From the NCBI RefSeq assembly GCF_002252505.1, contig NZ_NNRL01000168.1, positions 62,001 through 126,000 of the forward strand: 64,000 bases of DNA, read 5' to 3'. The notes beneath the pieces were generated by a model. The model worked only from the letters and a program-made list of their open reading frames with translations, did not search any database and was not told where the DNA came from. The DNA is from Brucella grignonensis. GTDB lineage: Bacteria > Pseudomonadota > Alphaproteobacteria > Rhizobiales > Rhizobiaceae. Position 1 is the first letter of the stretch. Each line of letters opens with the position of its first letter. The translations under genes were made by a program, and so were the position numbers. This document shows positions 31,039-40,090 of this stretch, in pieces.

Positions 31039-31839
31039 ATGGCCGAGACAATTTTTTCACGTATCCAGGCGAGCCGCACAGCGGATGATGTCGTCCACCA
31101 GATTGAGGGCCTGATTCTCGAAGGCGTCTTACGCGGTGGAGACCGCCTTCCGGGTGAAAGGGAACTGGCGCGCCAGTTCGATATTTCTCGCCCTATTTTG
31201 CGTGATGCCCTGAAGCGGCTTGAAAATGCTGGCCTCCTCACATCGCGTCATGGCGGTGGTACATTCGTCGCTGATGTCATCGGACAGGTTTTCAGTGGAC
31301 CGGTGGTGAAGCTTTTCGCGGACCACCGCAAAGCCAAAGCCGACTATCTGGAGTACCGCCGCGAGATAGAGAGCATTGCCGCCGAATTTGCTGCACTACG
31401 GGCAACGCCCGCGGACAAGGCTCTCTTGAAGGAAATCATCGTCGCAATGGAAGCGGCACACGGCGCCGGTGATTTCGATACGGAAGCGCGGCTTGATGTC
31501 GATTTTCACAATGCGATCGGTGAAGCCGCCCACAATATCGTGCTGCTGCACACGTTACGCTCCTGCTATCAACTGCTCAAAGATGGGGTTTTTTACAACC
31601 GCAGTCTTATTTACAATTATCCGGGTGTCGCCGACATGTTCCTGTCTCAGCATCGCGCCATCTACGATGCCGTTATCGCAGGTAACCCGCAGGCGGCCCG
31701 CGAAGCGGTTCAGAAACATATCCGCTTTGTCGAGCAAGCAACGAACGACAGGGAGCTGAACGATGAACGCGAGCGGGTATCGCGCTTGCGGTATCGTCAG
31801 CGTGCAGGAAAAGACGCAAAAGAAAGCAGTGACACATGA
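31039..31839 (+). CDS. GntR/FCD-family transcriptional regulator
   Basis: Start at ATG 31039 (MAETIFSRIQ) with AGAGGG upstream; ATG 31018 also possible. The 266-residue protein has the GntR winged HTH (LPGERELARQFDISRPILRD, ALKRLENAGLLTSRHGGGTF) and an all-helical FCD effector domain (FHNAIGEAAHNIVLLHTLRS, FLSQHRAIYDAVIAGN) with metal-binding Asp/His residues. PdhR/LldR-like. Its stop overlaps the phosphatase start (ATGA), so the two are coupled. Confidence 0.92.
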   Translation: MAETIFSRIQASRTADDVVHQIEGLILEGVLRGGDRLPGERELARQFDISRPILRDALKRLENAGLLTSRHGGGTFVADVIGQVFSGPVVKLFADHRKAKADYLEYRREIESIAAEFAALRATPADKALLKEIIVAMEAAHGAGDFDTEARLDVDFHNAIGEAAHNIVLLHTLRSCYQLLKDGVFYNRSLIYNYPGVADMFLSQHRAIYDAVIAGNPQAAREAVQKHIRFVEQATNDRELNDERERVSRLRYRQRAGKDAKESSDT

Positions 31840-32588
31840 ACAGCGTGGTGTTGAAGGACGCTAAAGGACCTGCAGGCATTCGGCTTTACGCCATCGGCGA
31901 CATTCACGGACGCCTTGATCTTTTGCAGGATATGCATGGCCTTATCCGCGCCGATCTTGACCGCAATCCTGCACATGACTGGCGTATCGTTCATCTCGGT
32001 GATTATATCGACCGGGGGCCGGATTCCAAAGGCGTGCTTGATTTTCTGATCAATGCTTCAGTGCACGATCCGCGTATCATCTCTTTGATCGGAAACCATG
32101 ACGATGGTTTCCTGCACTATCTTGCTACGGGAGATACGAATGGAATTTTTGCCCATCATGGTGGCAGCGACACCGCACGTTCTTATGGGGTTGAAGTCGA
32201 TTTCAGCGATCCGGAATCAGCAACGCCAGGATATCGACAACTCGTAAACATCGTACCACAAGCGCATGTCGACTATATCCGCTCCATGCCGCATTCAATG
32301 AGTTTCGGTGATTTCTTTTTCTGCCATGCGGGCGTTAACCCGACAGTGCCGCTCGATGCTCAGGACCCCGACGAACTGATGTGGATCAGAACGCTGTTTC
32401 TGAAATGGACCGATCCATTGGAAAAGGTCATTGTCCACGGTCATACGCCCCAGAGTGCAATCGATGTCCAACCCAACCGGGTTAATCTTGATACTTCTGC
32501 CTGGAAGAACGGAAAGCTGTCAGCCATGGTAATCGATGGCTCTGAAAAGCGCTTTCTGGAAGCGAACGGCCCAGCCGCCACTACATAA
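31836..32588 (+). CDS. PPP-type serine/threonine protein phosphatase (metallophosphoesterase)
   Basis: The 250-residue protein has the bimetal PPP signature: GDIHGRLDLLQDM near residue 19, GDYIDRGPDSKGV near residue 53, GNHDDGF near residue 84, plus FCHAGVNP and VHGHTPQ downstream. It dephosphorylates Ser/Thr proteins or diadenosine polyphosphates. Overlapping a GntR regulator by four bases suggests co-regulation. Confidence 0.92.
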   Translation: MNSVVLKDAKGPAGIRLYAIGDIHGRLDLLQDMHGLIRADLDRNPAHDWRIVHLGDYIDRGPDSKGVLDFLINASVHDPRIISLIGNHDDGFLHYLATGDTNGIFAHHGGSDTARSYGVEVDFSDPESATPGYRQLVNIVPQAHVDYIRSMPHSMSFGDFFFCHAGVNPTVPLDAQDPDELMWIRTLFLKWTDPLEKVIVHGHTPQSAIDVQPNRVNLDTSAWKNGKLSAMVIDGSEKRFLEANGPAATT

Positions 32589-32645
32589 TTCCTTAAACTT
32601 AGATCAGTTTAAGATAAAATTACGCGGAAAATTCAAGGTAGCAAG

Positions 32646-32683
32646 GCGGCCTTAGTACACCCGATTAGGCGCATTAAGGCCGC
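32646..32683 (-). terminator. Hairpin after the 45-residue peptide gene
   Basis: GCGGCCTTA pairs perfectly with TAAGGCCGC across 20 bases. It lies just past the stop of the small minus-strand gene, or between it and the convergent phosphatase. There is no clear T-tract. Confidence 0.4.
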
Positions 32684-32696
32684 TTTGGTCAAAAAA

Positions 32697-32834
32697 TTAA
32701 CGTGCGCTGGAAACGCCGTAACCGTCAGTCGAGGTCATGCTGCTACCAGCATCGACTGTGAAAATACCAACTGCCATGAACACGATCGCAGAAATCATCA
32801 GGACGGTGAGGAGTGTGGCATGCTTAGCAGTCAT
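32697..32834 (-). CDS. 45-residue single-helix membrane peptide
   Basis: Read from the DNA on the minus strand: MTAKHATLLTVLMISAIVFM, then AVGIFTVDAGSSMTSTDGYG, then VSSAR and stop. A hydrophobic helix spans residues 8-26, followed by a Ser/Thr/Gly-rich tail. GAAAGAG sits about nine bases upstream of the ATG. It lies alone in a 519-base gap between the phosphatase and the amidotransferase. Coding character is supported by its clean amphipathic layout, own hairpin and ribosome binding site; function unknown. The rest of the gap (32835-33107) shows nothing else. Confidence 0.6.
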   Translation of the reverse strand: MTAKHATLLTVLMISAIVFMAVGIFTVDAGSSMTSTDGYGVSSAR

Positions 32835-33107
32835 GATCGAAAACTCTTTCGAGAGGCACCGGAGGAGGGTTACCGGGAGGATCGGGGAACCGAGCTTTCA
32901 TAATGAGCAAGGCTTGCACCCTGCTCTATCATTTGCCACCCGGAAGTTGGCCTCAGTTACACCTGAAAAAAGTTACCCGCAACTGAACGCAGGGGCTACA
33001 ATTGCCGCTTTCAAAGGGAAAAACTCAAATGGTTTTCCCCTGTGGCAAAGGCGCAACGCCTTATGGGTGCTGAGTGTTGTTTACCGGCAACTTTCGGCAC
33101 ATCTGCA

Positions 33108-33806
33108 CTAGATCAGATTGGTCCACGCGCGAGCGAGAGCAGCGCCAGCCTTGTCTGCAGCAGCCCCCGAACGTTGTAAATGCGCAGGGAATTCAGCCGG
33201 CCATTCAGGATCAAACTCGGCGATCACGTCGCTAAGTGTTTCATTCCAGTCGACAACAAGTGCAGTGTCCGCTTCAAAGTGAAACTGAGTGCCATAGACA
33301 GCACGGCCAATCCGATAAGCCTGATGAGCAGTCATGTCGCTGGATGCCATATGAACGGCACCTTCTGGCAATGAAAATGTATCGCGATGCCAATGGAAAA
33401 TCGGAAAAGCAGATCCCGCAGCGGCAAGCACCGGATCGCTTTGCCCCCTCTCGGTCAACCGCACTTCACGCCAGCCAAACTCCATTGGCCGATCAAGAAT
33501 ATTCTCGGCTCCATATGCGCGTGCAACGAGCTGGCTGCCGAGGCAAATACCGAGCACAGCCTTGTCCTTATCGCCGAAAGTGCGAATAAGATTGAGGAGA
33601 TCAGGGAAATACGGAAATTCAGCATCGGCAAGCGCATTCTGTTCCCCACCAAGTACGATGAGCGCCTGATAAGCACTATCGTCCTGCGGAAGAGCGTCAC
33701 CCCGATAGGCATGGAATAGATCAATCGACCGCCCTGCCTCAATCAGTATGGGCTCGATTTGTCCGAGGCCTGAACCCGGGTAGTTCTGGATGACCAATAC
33801 GCTCAT
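33108..33806 (-). CDS. Class I glutamine amidotransferase-like protein
   Basis: The 232-residue stand-alone GATase1 domain begins MSVLVIQNYPGSGLGQIEPI. The nucleophile elbow is AVLGICLGSQLVARAYG, with Cys near residue 86, and the catalytic His/Glu is YGTQFHFEAD. Such single-domain proteins (GuaA-like, YfeJ/GatD types) remove ammonia from glutamine or act on gamma-glutamyl compounds; no synthetase partner is adjacent, so the substrate is unknown. Confidence 0.88.
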   Translation of the reverse strand: MSVLVIQNYPGSGLGQIEPILIEAGRSIDLFHAYRGDALPQDDSAYQALIVLGGEQNALADAEFPYFPDLLNLIRTFGDKDKAVLGICLGSQLVARAYGAENILDRPMEFGWREVRLTERGQSDPVLAAAGSAFPIFHWHRDTFSLPEGAVHMASSDMTAHQAYRIGRAVYGTQFHFEADTALVVDWNETLSDVIAEFDPEWPAEFPAHLQRSGAAADKAGAALARAWTNLI

Positions 33807-33848
33807 AGTCCAAGCTCCAAAGCCGCTTCTTTGCGCAGATTGCTAGCA

Positions 33849-33878
33849 TGAAAAAAGCCCGGACAACAGCCGGGCTTT
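33849..33878 (-). terminator. Terminator of the MarR-FUSC-HlyD efflux operon
   Basis: AAAGCCCGG pairs with CCGGGCTTT; on the minus strand it runs into TTTTTTC. It lies 20 bases past the HlyD-type gene. Confidence 0.85.
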
Positions 33879-33897
33879 ACTGCTTGATTTGGTTGTT

Positions 33898-34764
33898 TTA
33901 GTTGACGACCGAAACGCTGACTGTGCGGCCGGCCACCAGATGAACACCCTGTGGCACTTCCTCCAGTTTCACTCTGACCGGTACGCGCTGTGCGAGGCGA
34001 ACCCAGTTGAATGTCGGGGAAACATTGGCAAGCAAATTGGTTGAATCCGTGCGCTCGCGATCTTCAATACCGCCAGCAATGCCTTCAACTTTGCCTTTCA
34101 GTTGCACTTTGCTGCCCATCACATCAACCAGAACCGGATCGCCGATCTGGATACGTTCCAGTTTGTTTTCTTCGAAATAGCCGGAAACATAAAAAGAATC
34201 CGTATCGACCAGCGCTGTGACAGCAGAGCCCGTCGTCACATAATCACCGGGTTGAAGTGAAAAATTGGTGATCACACCATTGACCGGAGCCTTGACCGAA
34301 GACCGTTCCAGATTAAGCGATGCCAGATCACGGTCGAGTTCTGCCTGACGATAGGTGGCCTCCGCCTGCTGGGTTGTCGTTTCAATCTGTTCCATTTTTT
34401 GCTGGGTCACAGTCGTATCGTTGAGCTTGCGATAACGGGTCTGATCTCGATTGGCCATATCCAGTGCGGCCTTGCTGCTGGCAAGTTTCGCTTCGGCCAA
34501 CTGCAGCGCCAGTTTATAGCGCGCCTGATCAATGCGGAAAATCACCTCGCCCTGCTCAACCGTTTGATTGTCATGAACCAGCACGTCGCTCACCAGACCG
34601 GAAACATCCGGCGCGATACGCACGACATCTGCGCGGATCTTGCCGTCGCGTGTCCACGGCGCATTCATATAATAGTCCCAAAGATGCCAGCCAAGCAGCC
34701 CTGCCATTGTGACCATGACAAGGGTGAGGAAGACCCGGCCGGAATGTGCAAAGAGCTTTTTCAT
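33898..34764 (-). CDS. HlyD/AaeA-type membrane fusion protein of an efflux pump
   Basis: The 288-residue protein begins MKKLFAHSGRVFLTLVMVTM with an N-terminal membrane anchor. A biotinyl-lipoyl-like segment (VRIAPDVSGLVSDVLVHDNQ) and a coiled coil (AEAKLASSKAALDMANRDQT) follow, with a beta barrel after (VNGVITNFSLQPGDYVTTGS). This is the periplasmic adaptor for the FUSC-type inner membrane protein encoded two genes upstream. Its ATG overlaps the DUF1656 stop by four bases. AaeAB-type pumps export aromatic acids. Confidence 0.92.
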   Translation of the reverse strand: MKKLFAHSGRVFLTLVMVTMAGLLGWHLWDYYMNAPWTRDGKIRADVVRIAPDVSGLVSDVLVHDNQTVEQGEVIFRIDQARYKLALQLAEAKLASSKAALDMANRDQTRYRKLNDTTVTQQKMEQIETTTQQAEATYRQAELDRDLASLNLERSSVKAPVNGVITNFSLQPGDYVTTGSAVTALVDTDSFYVSGYFEENKLERIQIGDPVLVDVMGSKVQLKGKVEGIAGGIEDRERTDSTNLLANVSPTFNWVRLAQRVPVRVKLEEVPQGVHLVAGRTVSVSVVN

Positions 34765-34970
34765 AGCGGTATTCCATTCAAGAGTACGGCACTTACGCCG
34801 AGAATGCAGAAGTACATGGCAGCATCAAACAAAGGTCGGTGCCATACAAAACGATAGAAGCGGGCGCGCGCCAGCAGGCGCTGCAGCACAGAATTGGCGA
34901 AATAAGCGCCCAGCGCCAAAACAGCCAAAGTCGGCAGATAAATCCCATAGATGTCGAGTTCGGGTCTCAT
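34761..34970 (-). CDS. DUF1656 (AaeX-like) small membrane protein
   Basis: The 69-residue protein has two hydrophobic segments: IYGIYLPTLAVLALGAYF and AAMYFCILGVSAVLL. DUF1656 proteins are encoded between the FUSC protein and the HlyD adaptor in AaeXAB-like pumps. It lies 35 bases after the FUSC gene and overlaps the adaptor gene. Its role in the pump is not known. Confidence 0.9.
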   Translation of the reverse strand: MRPELDIYGIYLPTLAVLALGAYFANSVLQRLLARARFYRFVWHRPLFDAAMYFCILGVSAVLLNGIPL

Positions 34971-35005
34971 GACTATTCAAGTTCCATTCGTGCGAAATAC
35001 CTGCT

Positions 35006-37105
35006 TTATGCGGCCTGTGGCAGCTCAAGTTGCGGCTGCGGCGGAAGGGCAAAGGGCGGCGCTTTCGGAAACAGGTTGAAGCGCAAACCAATCAGGGCAA
35101 TACGAGGCCTCTTGGCCATGGCCGGTGAGCCATTCTCGATGATGACTGTGATTGCTTGATCGATGGCTGTCAGAAGCCGGGCATCAATGTCTTCCCGTGC
35201 TTGTAACTTGGCATCACGCGACAGTGCCCGATAATGCGCACCAACACCATCCAGCACAGCGTCCACCGCTTCACGGCAGGATGCAGGCAATTTTGAACGA
35301 TACTGCTGCAGATCAATCGTGTTCATGCCGTTGCGCAAATCGCGCAGCAGATCAACCTTGGCAATATCGGCAGCCGGTATCAAAGCGAGGCGCGGCGTCA
35401 TCATGCCGATACGATCGATCATCTTGAGCAACAAACGGTTCATGTGCTGACGACGATGGCGACCCGGCTGACGCTCGGTTGCAAGCACAATATCGTTCCA
35501 GCCCGCTCTGACAAGCCGACGCACACTCCATTCGGCGCCGACTGACCGCACGATGGACGTCACGCCAGCGGCAATGACAATACCCAGAACGGTAGCGAGG
35601 TTGGCATTGGCAAAGCTCACAAAGTCATGCGTAAGATGGCCTTGCAGCATCAGCATGTTTGGCAGGTTCACACAAAGCACCATGCCGAGCAGAAACTGCG
35701 ATGGAATTGCGAGAAGTAAACCGGCAGGGATCAGAAACAAACCGAGCACGAGAACCAGTGGGAAAAAACCATCCACCAGCGGCAATAATGCAAATTCAAA
35801 CACGAAGGCGGCGGCGATCACGATCAGCAGCAGCCAGTTGAACTTGCGCATCACCGGAACAGGATCGTCCATGCCCGCAAAAATACAGCAAAAAATCCCG
35901 GCCATCATGGCGGCAGCACTGCCCTGCGCCCAGCCAGTCGCTATCCAGAACGCCGTAGCAATACAGGTCGCCAGAAAAGCCGAAAAGCCGGAGAGGAAAG
36001 CCATGCCATAATCTCTGTGCTGCGGGCGCGCCTTCTGATGTGCGTCGTAACGGCGCCAGCGCAGCGAATGACGCGAGCCGGAAATTATGTCCTGACGCAG
36101 TGTAATGCAGTCACTCCAAATCTGGACCAGATCACGCACACGCGCTGCCACATTGAACGGCAGCAATTCAGCCCAGCTATCAGCATCCTTGCCATGCTTT
36201 TCGATTTCATCGAGATAACCAATGAGTATTGCCCGGCGCTGTTCCGTCAGGGTTTCACCACTTTCGAGCCAGTCGCAAGCTTCATCCAGAAGTTTCTGGA
36301 CCGCAGGATGCCAGGGCTTTTCGCCCTTCCCGGGCTTGAGCGCCAACACATCATGCAAGCTGGAAACGATTGGCAGAACGGCAACCATACGCTGTTGCAA
36401 CACTTGCAAAAGCGCACCGACATTGCGGATGGATGATGTATCATAAGCCACATGCGTCGTCAGATTACGCAGTTCCAGCGCATCAGCCGCAAGCCGCTGG
36501 CGATCACGCTTAAATTCGGGGCTGTCACCATCACCGCGCAGTGTCGCAACAGCGAGCTTGGAGCCGTCACGCAGCCAGTTATCAATACGCGCAACCAGAA
36601 CGGGACCGCTATGGCGCGGAAATACCAGACGATTGACCACGGCCGCACAAATAATGCCGATGGCAATTTCTTCGACCCGGCCCACGGCATAATCGAAGGT
36701 CGTGGCGGGCGCAGAGACAACCGCAAAACTTGCAATCGCCACGGTATAACCTGCCAGCATGAAAAGGTAGCTGCGCGGCGTGCCGTCGAGCAAGCTGATA
36801 GCGAGACAAAGCCCCATCCACAGGCCGATTGCCAGCGTTAGAATTTCAGGCGAGTTGACCAGATGCGGCACGAAAAGAATCGTGACGGCACCGCCGATAA
36901 TCGTGCCGATGAGACGATAGAAACCCTTGGACGTCGTAGCCCCTGACAGCGGATGCGCTACGATGTAAACCGCCGCCACCGACCAATAAGGATTGGGCAG
37001 GTCTGCCATCAAGGCAATCCACAGCGCGAGCATGGCGGCCACAAAGGTCTTCAGCGAGAAGACCACGTCCCAAAATCGCGGCATTGTTTCAGCAGGCTTA
37101 ATCAT
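35006..37105 (-). CDS. FUSC/AaeB-family inner membrane efflux protein
   Basis: The 699-residue protein has two membrane halves, each of about five or six helices (residues ~15-165 and ~360-510), separated by cytoplasmic segments. It contains PNPYWSVAAVYIVAHPLSGA near residue 37, typical of FUSC proteins (AaeB, YccS). It is the pump component for aromatic carboxylic acids or related compounds, working with the HlyD adaptor. First structural gene after the MarR regulator (43-base gap). Confidence 0.93.
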   Translation of the reverse strand: MIKPAETMPRFWDVVFSLKTFVAAMLALWIALMADLPNPYWSVAAVYIVAHPLSGATTSKGFYRLIGTIIGGAVTILFVPHLVNSPEILTLAIGLWMGLCLAISLLDGTPRSYLFMLAGYTVAIASFAVVSAPATTFDYAVGRVEEIAIGIICAAVVNRLVFPRHSGPVLVARIDNWLRDGSKLAVATLRGDGDSPEFKRDRQRLAADALELRNLTTHVAYDTSSIRNVGALLQVLQQRMVAVLPIVSSLHDVLALKPGKGEKPWHPAVQKLLDEACDWLESGETLTEQRRAILIGYLDEIEKHGKDADSWAELLPFNVAARVRDLVQIWSDCITLRQDIISGSRHSLRWRRYDAHQKARPQHRDYGMAFLSGFSAFLATCIATAFWIATGWAQGSAAAMMAGIFCCIFAGMDDPVPVMRKFNWLLLIVIAAAFVFEFALLPLVDGFFPLVLVLGLFLIPAGLLLAIPSQFLLGMVLCVNLPNMLMLQGHLTHDFVSFANANLATVLGIVIAAGVTSIVRSVGAEWSVRRLVRAGWNDIVLATERQPGRHRRQHMNRLLLKMIDRIGMMTPRLALIPAADIAKVDLLRDLRNGMNTIDLQQYRSKLPASCREAVDAVLDGVGAHYRALSRDAKLQAREDIDARLLTAIDQAITVIIENGSPAMAKRPRIALIGLRFNLFPKAPPFALPPQPQLELPQAA

Positions 37106-37148
37106 CGGCTCTAAGAATGTTCATTAGAATGTTCTGTGTGCCTTCCGG

Positions 37149-37589
37149 TTAGGAAGGCTGGTTCTGGAATTTCTCGTTGAGCTTGCGCAAGACATCCATC
37201 GCAACATCAACCGCATCAGGATCAAGATCGCCCAGAAAAGCGGTACGCAGACGCGCCGCAGTCTTTTCCACCTTGGCCGCAAGGACCCGCCCCTCATCAG
37301 TCAGTTGAATGAGCTTGACCCGGCGATCCATGTCGTCAGGGATGCGGCGGATAAGGTCTTCCTTTTCCAAGTCATCCACAACGCGAACGATCGTTGCCCC
37401 TTCAATTCCAACTCTTTCGGCAAGCACGCCCTGAGGAATGCAATCGCCATGCCGTAAAAGCGTCATGAGCGGGATGGCCTTTGCATCCGATAGGCTGTGC
37501 TCGGCCATTGCCGCATCAAAGGCTTTGCGCCATCCACGGGCATTGGCTGACAGCAGCGGTGCAAATTCGACCCAAGCTTGTTTCATCAC
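37149..37589 (-). CDS. MarR-family regulator of the efflux operon
   Basis: The 146-residue winged-helix protein has the MarR core: LMTLLRHGDCIPQGVLAERV, GIEGATIVRVVDDLEKEDLI, RRIPDDMDRRVKLIQLTDEG. It heads the operon MarR-FUSC-DUF1656-HlyD and probably represses it until an aromatic ligand binds. A palindrome lies just upstream. Confidence 0.93.
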   Translation of the reverse strand: MMKQAWVEFAPLLSANARGWRKAFDAAMAEHSLSDAKAIPLMTLLRHGDCIPQGVLAERVGIEGATIVRVVDDLEKEDLIRRIPDDMDRRVKLIQLTDEGRVLAAKVEKTAARLRTAFLGDLDPDAVDVAMDVLRKLNEKFQNQPS

Positions 37590-37604
37590 TTAAATTCCAT
37601 TCAA

Positions 37605-37624
37605 ATAGATAGCTTCATATCTAT
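37605..37624. promoter_or_regulatory. Candidate MarR operator
   Basis: ATAGATA, six bases, TATCTAT: a perfect 7-6-7 palindrome 16 bases upstream of the MarR start, the typical position and size for MarR autoregulation. Confidence 0.6.
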
Positions 37625-37754
37625 ATGGATACAATCTAGTTCAGATCAACTACTTTATAAGCCCCATCAAATGTTTGTGTAGCCACGCATTCAATTTACC
37701 CCGAACAACCAAAAAGCTTGACCATTGGGCCAACCCTCTGCCATCGATGCGGTC

Positions 37755-38516
37755 ATGCGCGCAAATTATAAAATGCAAAGACTTTATATCGAAGCCGGCC
37801 TTGGTGATGGACGGCTGGACGATGGCGTAAACGTGGAAGCGCCAACGCAGGCCGCTCACTATCTGACGCATGTGCTGCGATTGAAGGACGGTGACGAAAT
37901 CCTTGCTTTCAATGGGCGGGATGGCGAATGGAAAATGCGGTTGCGGCCTGAAGGCAAGAAACGCCTGTTTCTTGAAGCAACCGAGCAAACACGTCCGCAG
38001 CCCGAACCTTGCGATCTGATCTATTGTTTTGCCCCGCTGAAACAGGGACGGCTTGATTATATGGTGCAGAAGGCCGTGGAAATGGGAGCAGGCGTTTTGC
38101 AGCCCGTTGTCACGCAGCATACGCAGGTGCCAAAGCTTGGGACGGATCGCATCAAGGCCAATGCCATCGAGGCTGCCGAGCAATGCGGTGTGCTGGCAAT
38201 CCCCGAATGCCGCGATGCAATCCGCTTTGATCGTTTTCTGGAGCAGTGGGACCAGTCCCGCCGCCTCATCTTCTGCGATGAAGGCCATGAAGCGAATGAC
38301 CCGCTGACTATTCTGAGCAGCTTACAGTCCGGCCCCTATGCGGTGCTGATCGGCCCGGAAGGCGGGTTTTCAGAGGCTGAACGACAGCAACTACACGGCC
38401 TCCCTTTTGTGACCGCCATTCCACTAGGCCCCCGAATTCTGCGTGCGGATACAGCAGCCGTTGCAGCACTTACGCTCGTACAGGCGGTGTTAGGCGACTG
38501 GAAAGCAACCGTATGA
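37755..38516 (+). CDS. rsmE: 16S rRNA m3U1498 methyltransferase RsmE
   Basis: Start chosen at ATG 37755 ([16 protein letters not shown]); the frame can extend to 37725. The ~253-residue SPOUT methyltransferase has the N-terminal PUA-like domain ([20 protein letters not shown]) and the knot signatures [13 protein letters not shown] and [16 protein letters not shown]. It methylates U1498 of 16S rRNA. Followed on the same strand by gshA after 98 bases. Confidence 0.95.
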   Translation: MRANYKMQRLYIEAGLGDGRLDDGVNVEAPTQAAHYLTHVLRLKDGDEILAFNGRDGEWKMRLRPEGKKRLFLEATEQTRPQPEPCDLIYCFAPLKQGRLDYMVQKAVEMGAGVLQPVVTQHTQVPKLGTDRIKANAIEAAEQCGVLAIPECRDAIRFDRFLEQWDQSRRLIFCDEGHEANDPLTILSSLQSGPYAVLIGPEGGFSEAERQQLHGLPFVTAIPLGPRILRADTAAVAALTLVQAVLGDWKATV

Positions 38517-38614
38517 AGATGAGAAAATCCACACATCAATGAAATTGACTTGCGTGATTTGACAAATTTGTCCAATCACGCTGACAAATATAAATCCGAC
38601 TAGGGACAATATGT

Positions 38615-39988
38615 ATGGCGCGCGACACGACCGATGAAACAGCACTGACCGGCGTTGAAGAACTCGCAGCCTATCTTGCCGAAGGCAGCAAGCCGAAAGA
38701 TGCGTGGCGCATCGGCACGGAGCACGAGAAATTTCCTTTCTACGTCGCCGATAACAGCCCGGTTCCTTACGAAGGCCATCGCGGCATCAAAGCCATTCTG
38801 GAAGGTATGAAGGCCAAGCTCGGCTGGGAGCCGATCATGGATGAAGGCAATATCATCGGATTGGTGGAGCCAACTGGACAGGGCGCGATTTCGCTGGAAC
38901 CTGGCGGCCAGTTTGAACTTTCCGGTGCGCCTCTTTCAACCATCCATCAGACCTGTCGTGAAGTGAACGCGCATCTTTCGCAAGTGCGCGAGATTGCCGA
39001 ACCACTCGGCATTCGTTTCCTAGGTCTTGGTGGCAGTCCAAAATGGACATTGGCCGAAACACCTGTCATGCCGAAGTCGCGTTATAAGATCATGACCAAC
39101 TACATGCCGAAAGTCGGGCATGAGGGTCTCGACATGATGTATCGCACCTCCACGATTCAGGTAAATCTCGACTTTGGCTCCGAAACCGACATGCGCCGCA
39201 AGATGCAGGTTTCGATGAAGCTGCAATCAGTTGCGACAGCACTGTTTGCGAGTTCACCTTTCACCGAAGGCAAACCAAACAATCTTCTGTCGTGGCGCTC
39301 CAATATCTGGCGCGACACCGATAACCAGCGCTCGGGCGTTTTACCCTTCGTCTTTTCCGAAAACTTTGGCTTCATCGATTATGTCGAATGGGCGCTCGAT
39401 GTACCGATGTACTTCATCCTGCGCGACGGTCATTATCATGACTGCACGCATGTGACCTTCCGCCAGTTCATGAATGGCGCTTTAAAGGGCGAAGTCAGTG
39501 ATCCTGTGCCGAATATGGGCGACTGGACCAATCATTTGTCGACGCTGTTCCCGGAAGTACGCCTCAAGCGGTTTCTCGAAATGCGCGGCGCTGACGGTGG
39601 TCCTTGGCGTCGTATCTGCGCCCTGCCCGCCTACTGGGTTGGCTTGCTCTATGACGATGAAGCGCTCGATGCTGCAGAAGATCTCACAAAAGACTGGACC
39701 TATGAAGAGGTTTTGGCGCTGCGCAATGACGTGCCAGCCAAGGCACTCAATGCTTCATTCCGTGGCAAACCCGTTGCACAGATTGCCCGCAAGACGCTCG
39801 AAATCTCGCGTCTCGGTCTTCTCAACCGCAACAAGCTGAATGCGGACGGGTTTGACGAAACGCATTTCCTGGCACCGCTGGAAGAAATCGTCGCCGCAGG
39901 CACCACTGATGCCGAGCGCATGCTCAAGGCCTACAACAGCGTATGGGCCGGTTCGGTCGAACCTATCTTCCTCGAATACGCATATTAG
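38615..39988 (+). CDS. gshA: Glutamate-cysteine ligase, plant/alphaproteobacterial type
   Basis: The 457-residue protein makes gamma-glutamylcysteine, the first step of glutathione synthesis. It shows WRIGTEHEKFPFYVADNSPV and GAISLEPGGQFELSGAPLST, then MYRTSTIQVNLDFGSETDM and WALDVPMYFILRDG. This is the GCS2-plant type class rather than the E. coli GshA fold. The TAG stop at 39986-39988 is supplied by the first bases of the 105-bp repeat. Confidence 0.95.
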   Translation: MARDTTDETALTGVEELAAYLAEGSKPKDAWRIGTEHEKFPFYVADNSPVPYEGHRGIKAILEGMKAKLGWEPIMDEGNIIGLVEPTGQGAISLEPGGQFELSGAPLSTIHQTCREVNAHLSQVREIAEPLGIRFLGLGGSPKWTLAETPVMPKSRYKIMTNYMPKVGHEGLDMMYRTSTIQVNLDFGSETDMRRKMQVSMKLQSVATALFASSPFTEGKPNNLLSWRSNIWRDTDNQRSGVLPFVFSENFGFIDYVEWALDVPMYFILRDGHYHDCTHVTFRQFMNGALKGEVSDPVPNMGDWTNHLSTLFPEVRLKRFLEMRGADGGPWRRICALPAYWVGLLYDDEALDAAEDLTKDWTYEEVLALRNDVPAKALNASFRGKPVAQIARKTLEISRLGLLNRNKLNADGFDETHFLAPLEEIVAAGTTDAERMLKAYNSVWAGSVEPIFLEYAY

Positions 39989-40090
39989 AGCGTGTTTCGA
40001 TCTGATTGGATCAGATCCGCGCTCTAAATATTTGTTTTAACGTGCATCTTTGTCCGAAAACCGTTTCACACTTTTCGGGATGCGCTCTAA
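39986..40090. repeat. 105-bp palindromic intergenic repeat, copy bridging gshA and lysR
   Basis: Two hairpins: one around CTGATTGGATCAGATC closing on GCGCTCTAA, and one around CCGAAAACCGTTTCACACTTT closing TCGG. It nearly matches, in inverted orientation, the copy at 56478-56579. The ends TAGAGC and GCTCTAA provide the stop codon of gshA (TAG, plus strand) and of the convergent LysR gene (TAG, minus strand). It resembles Brucella Bru-RS elements, which are about 105 bp. Confidence 0.85.
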
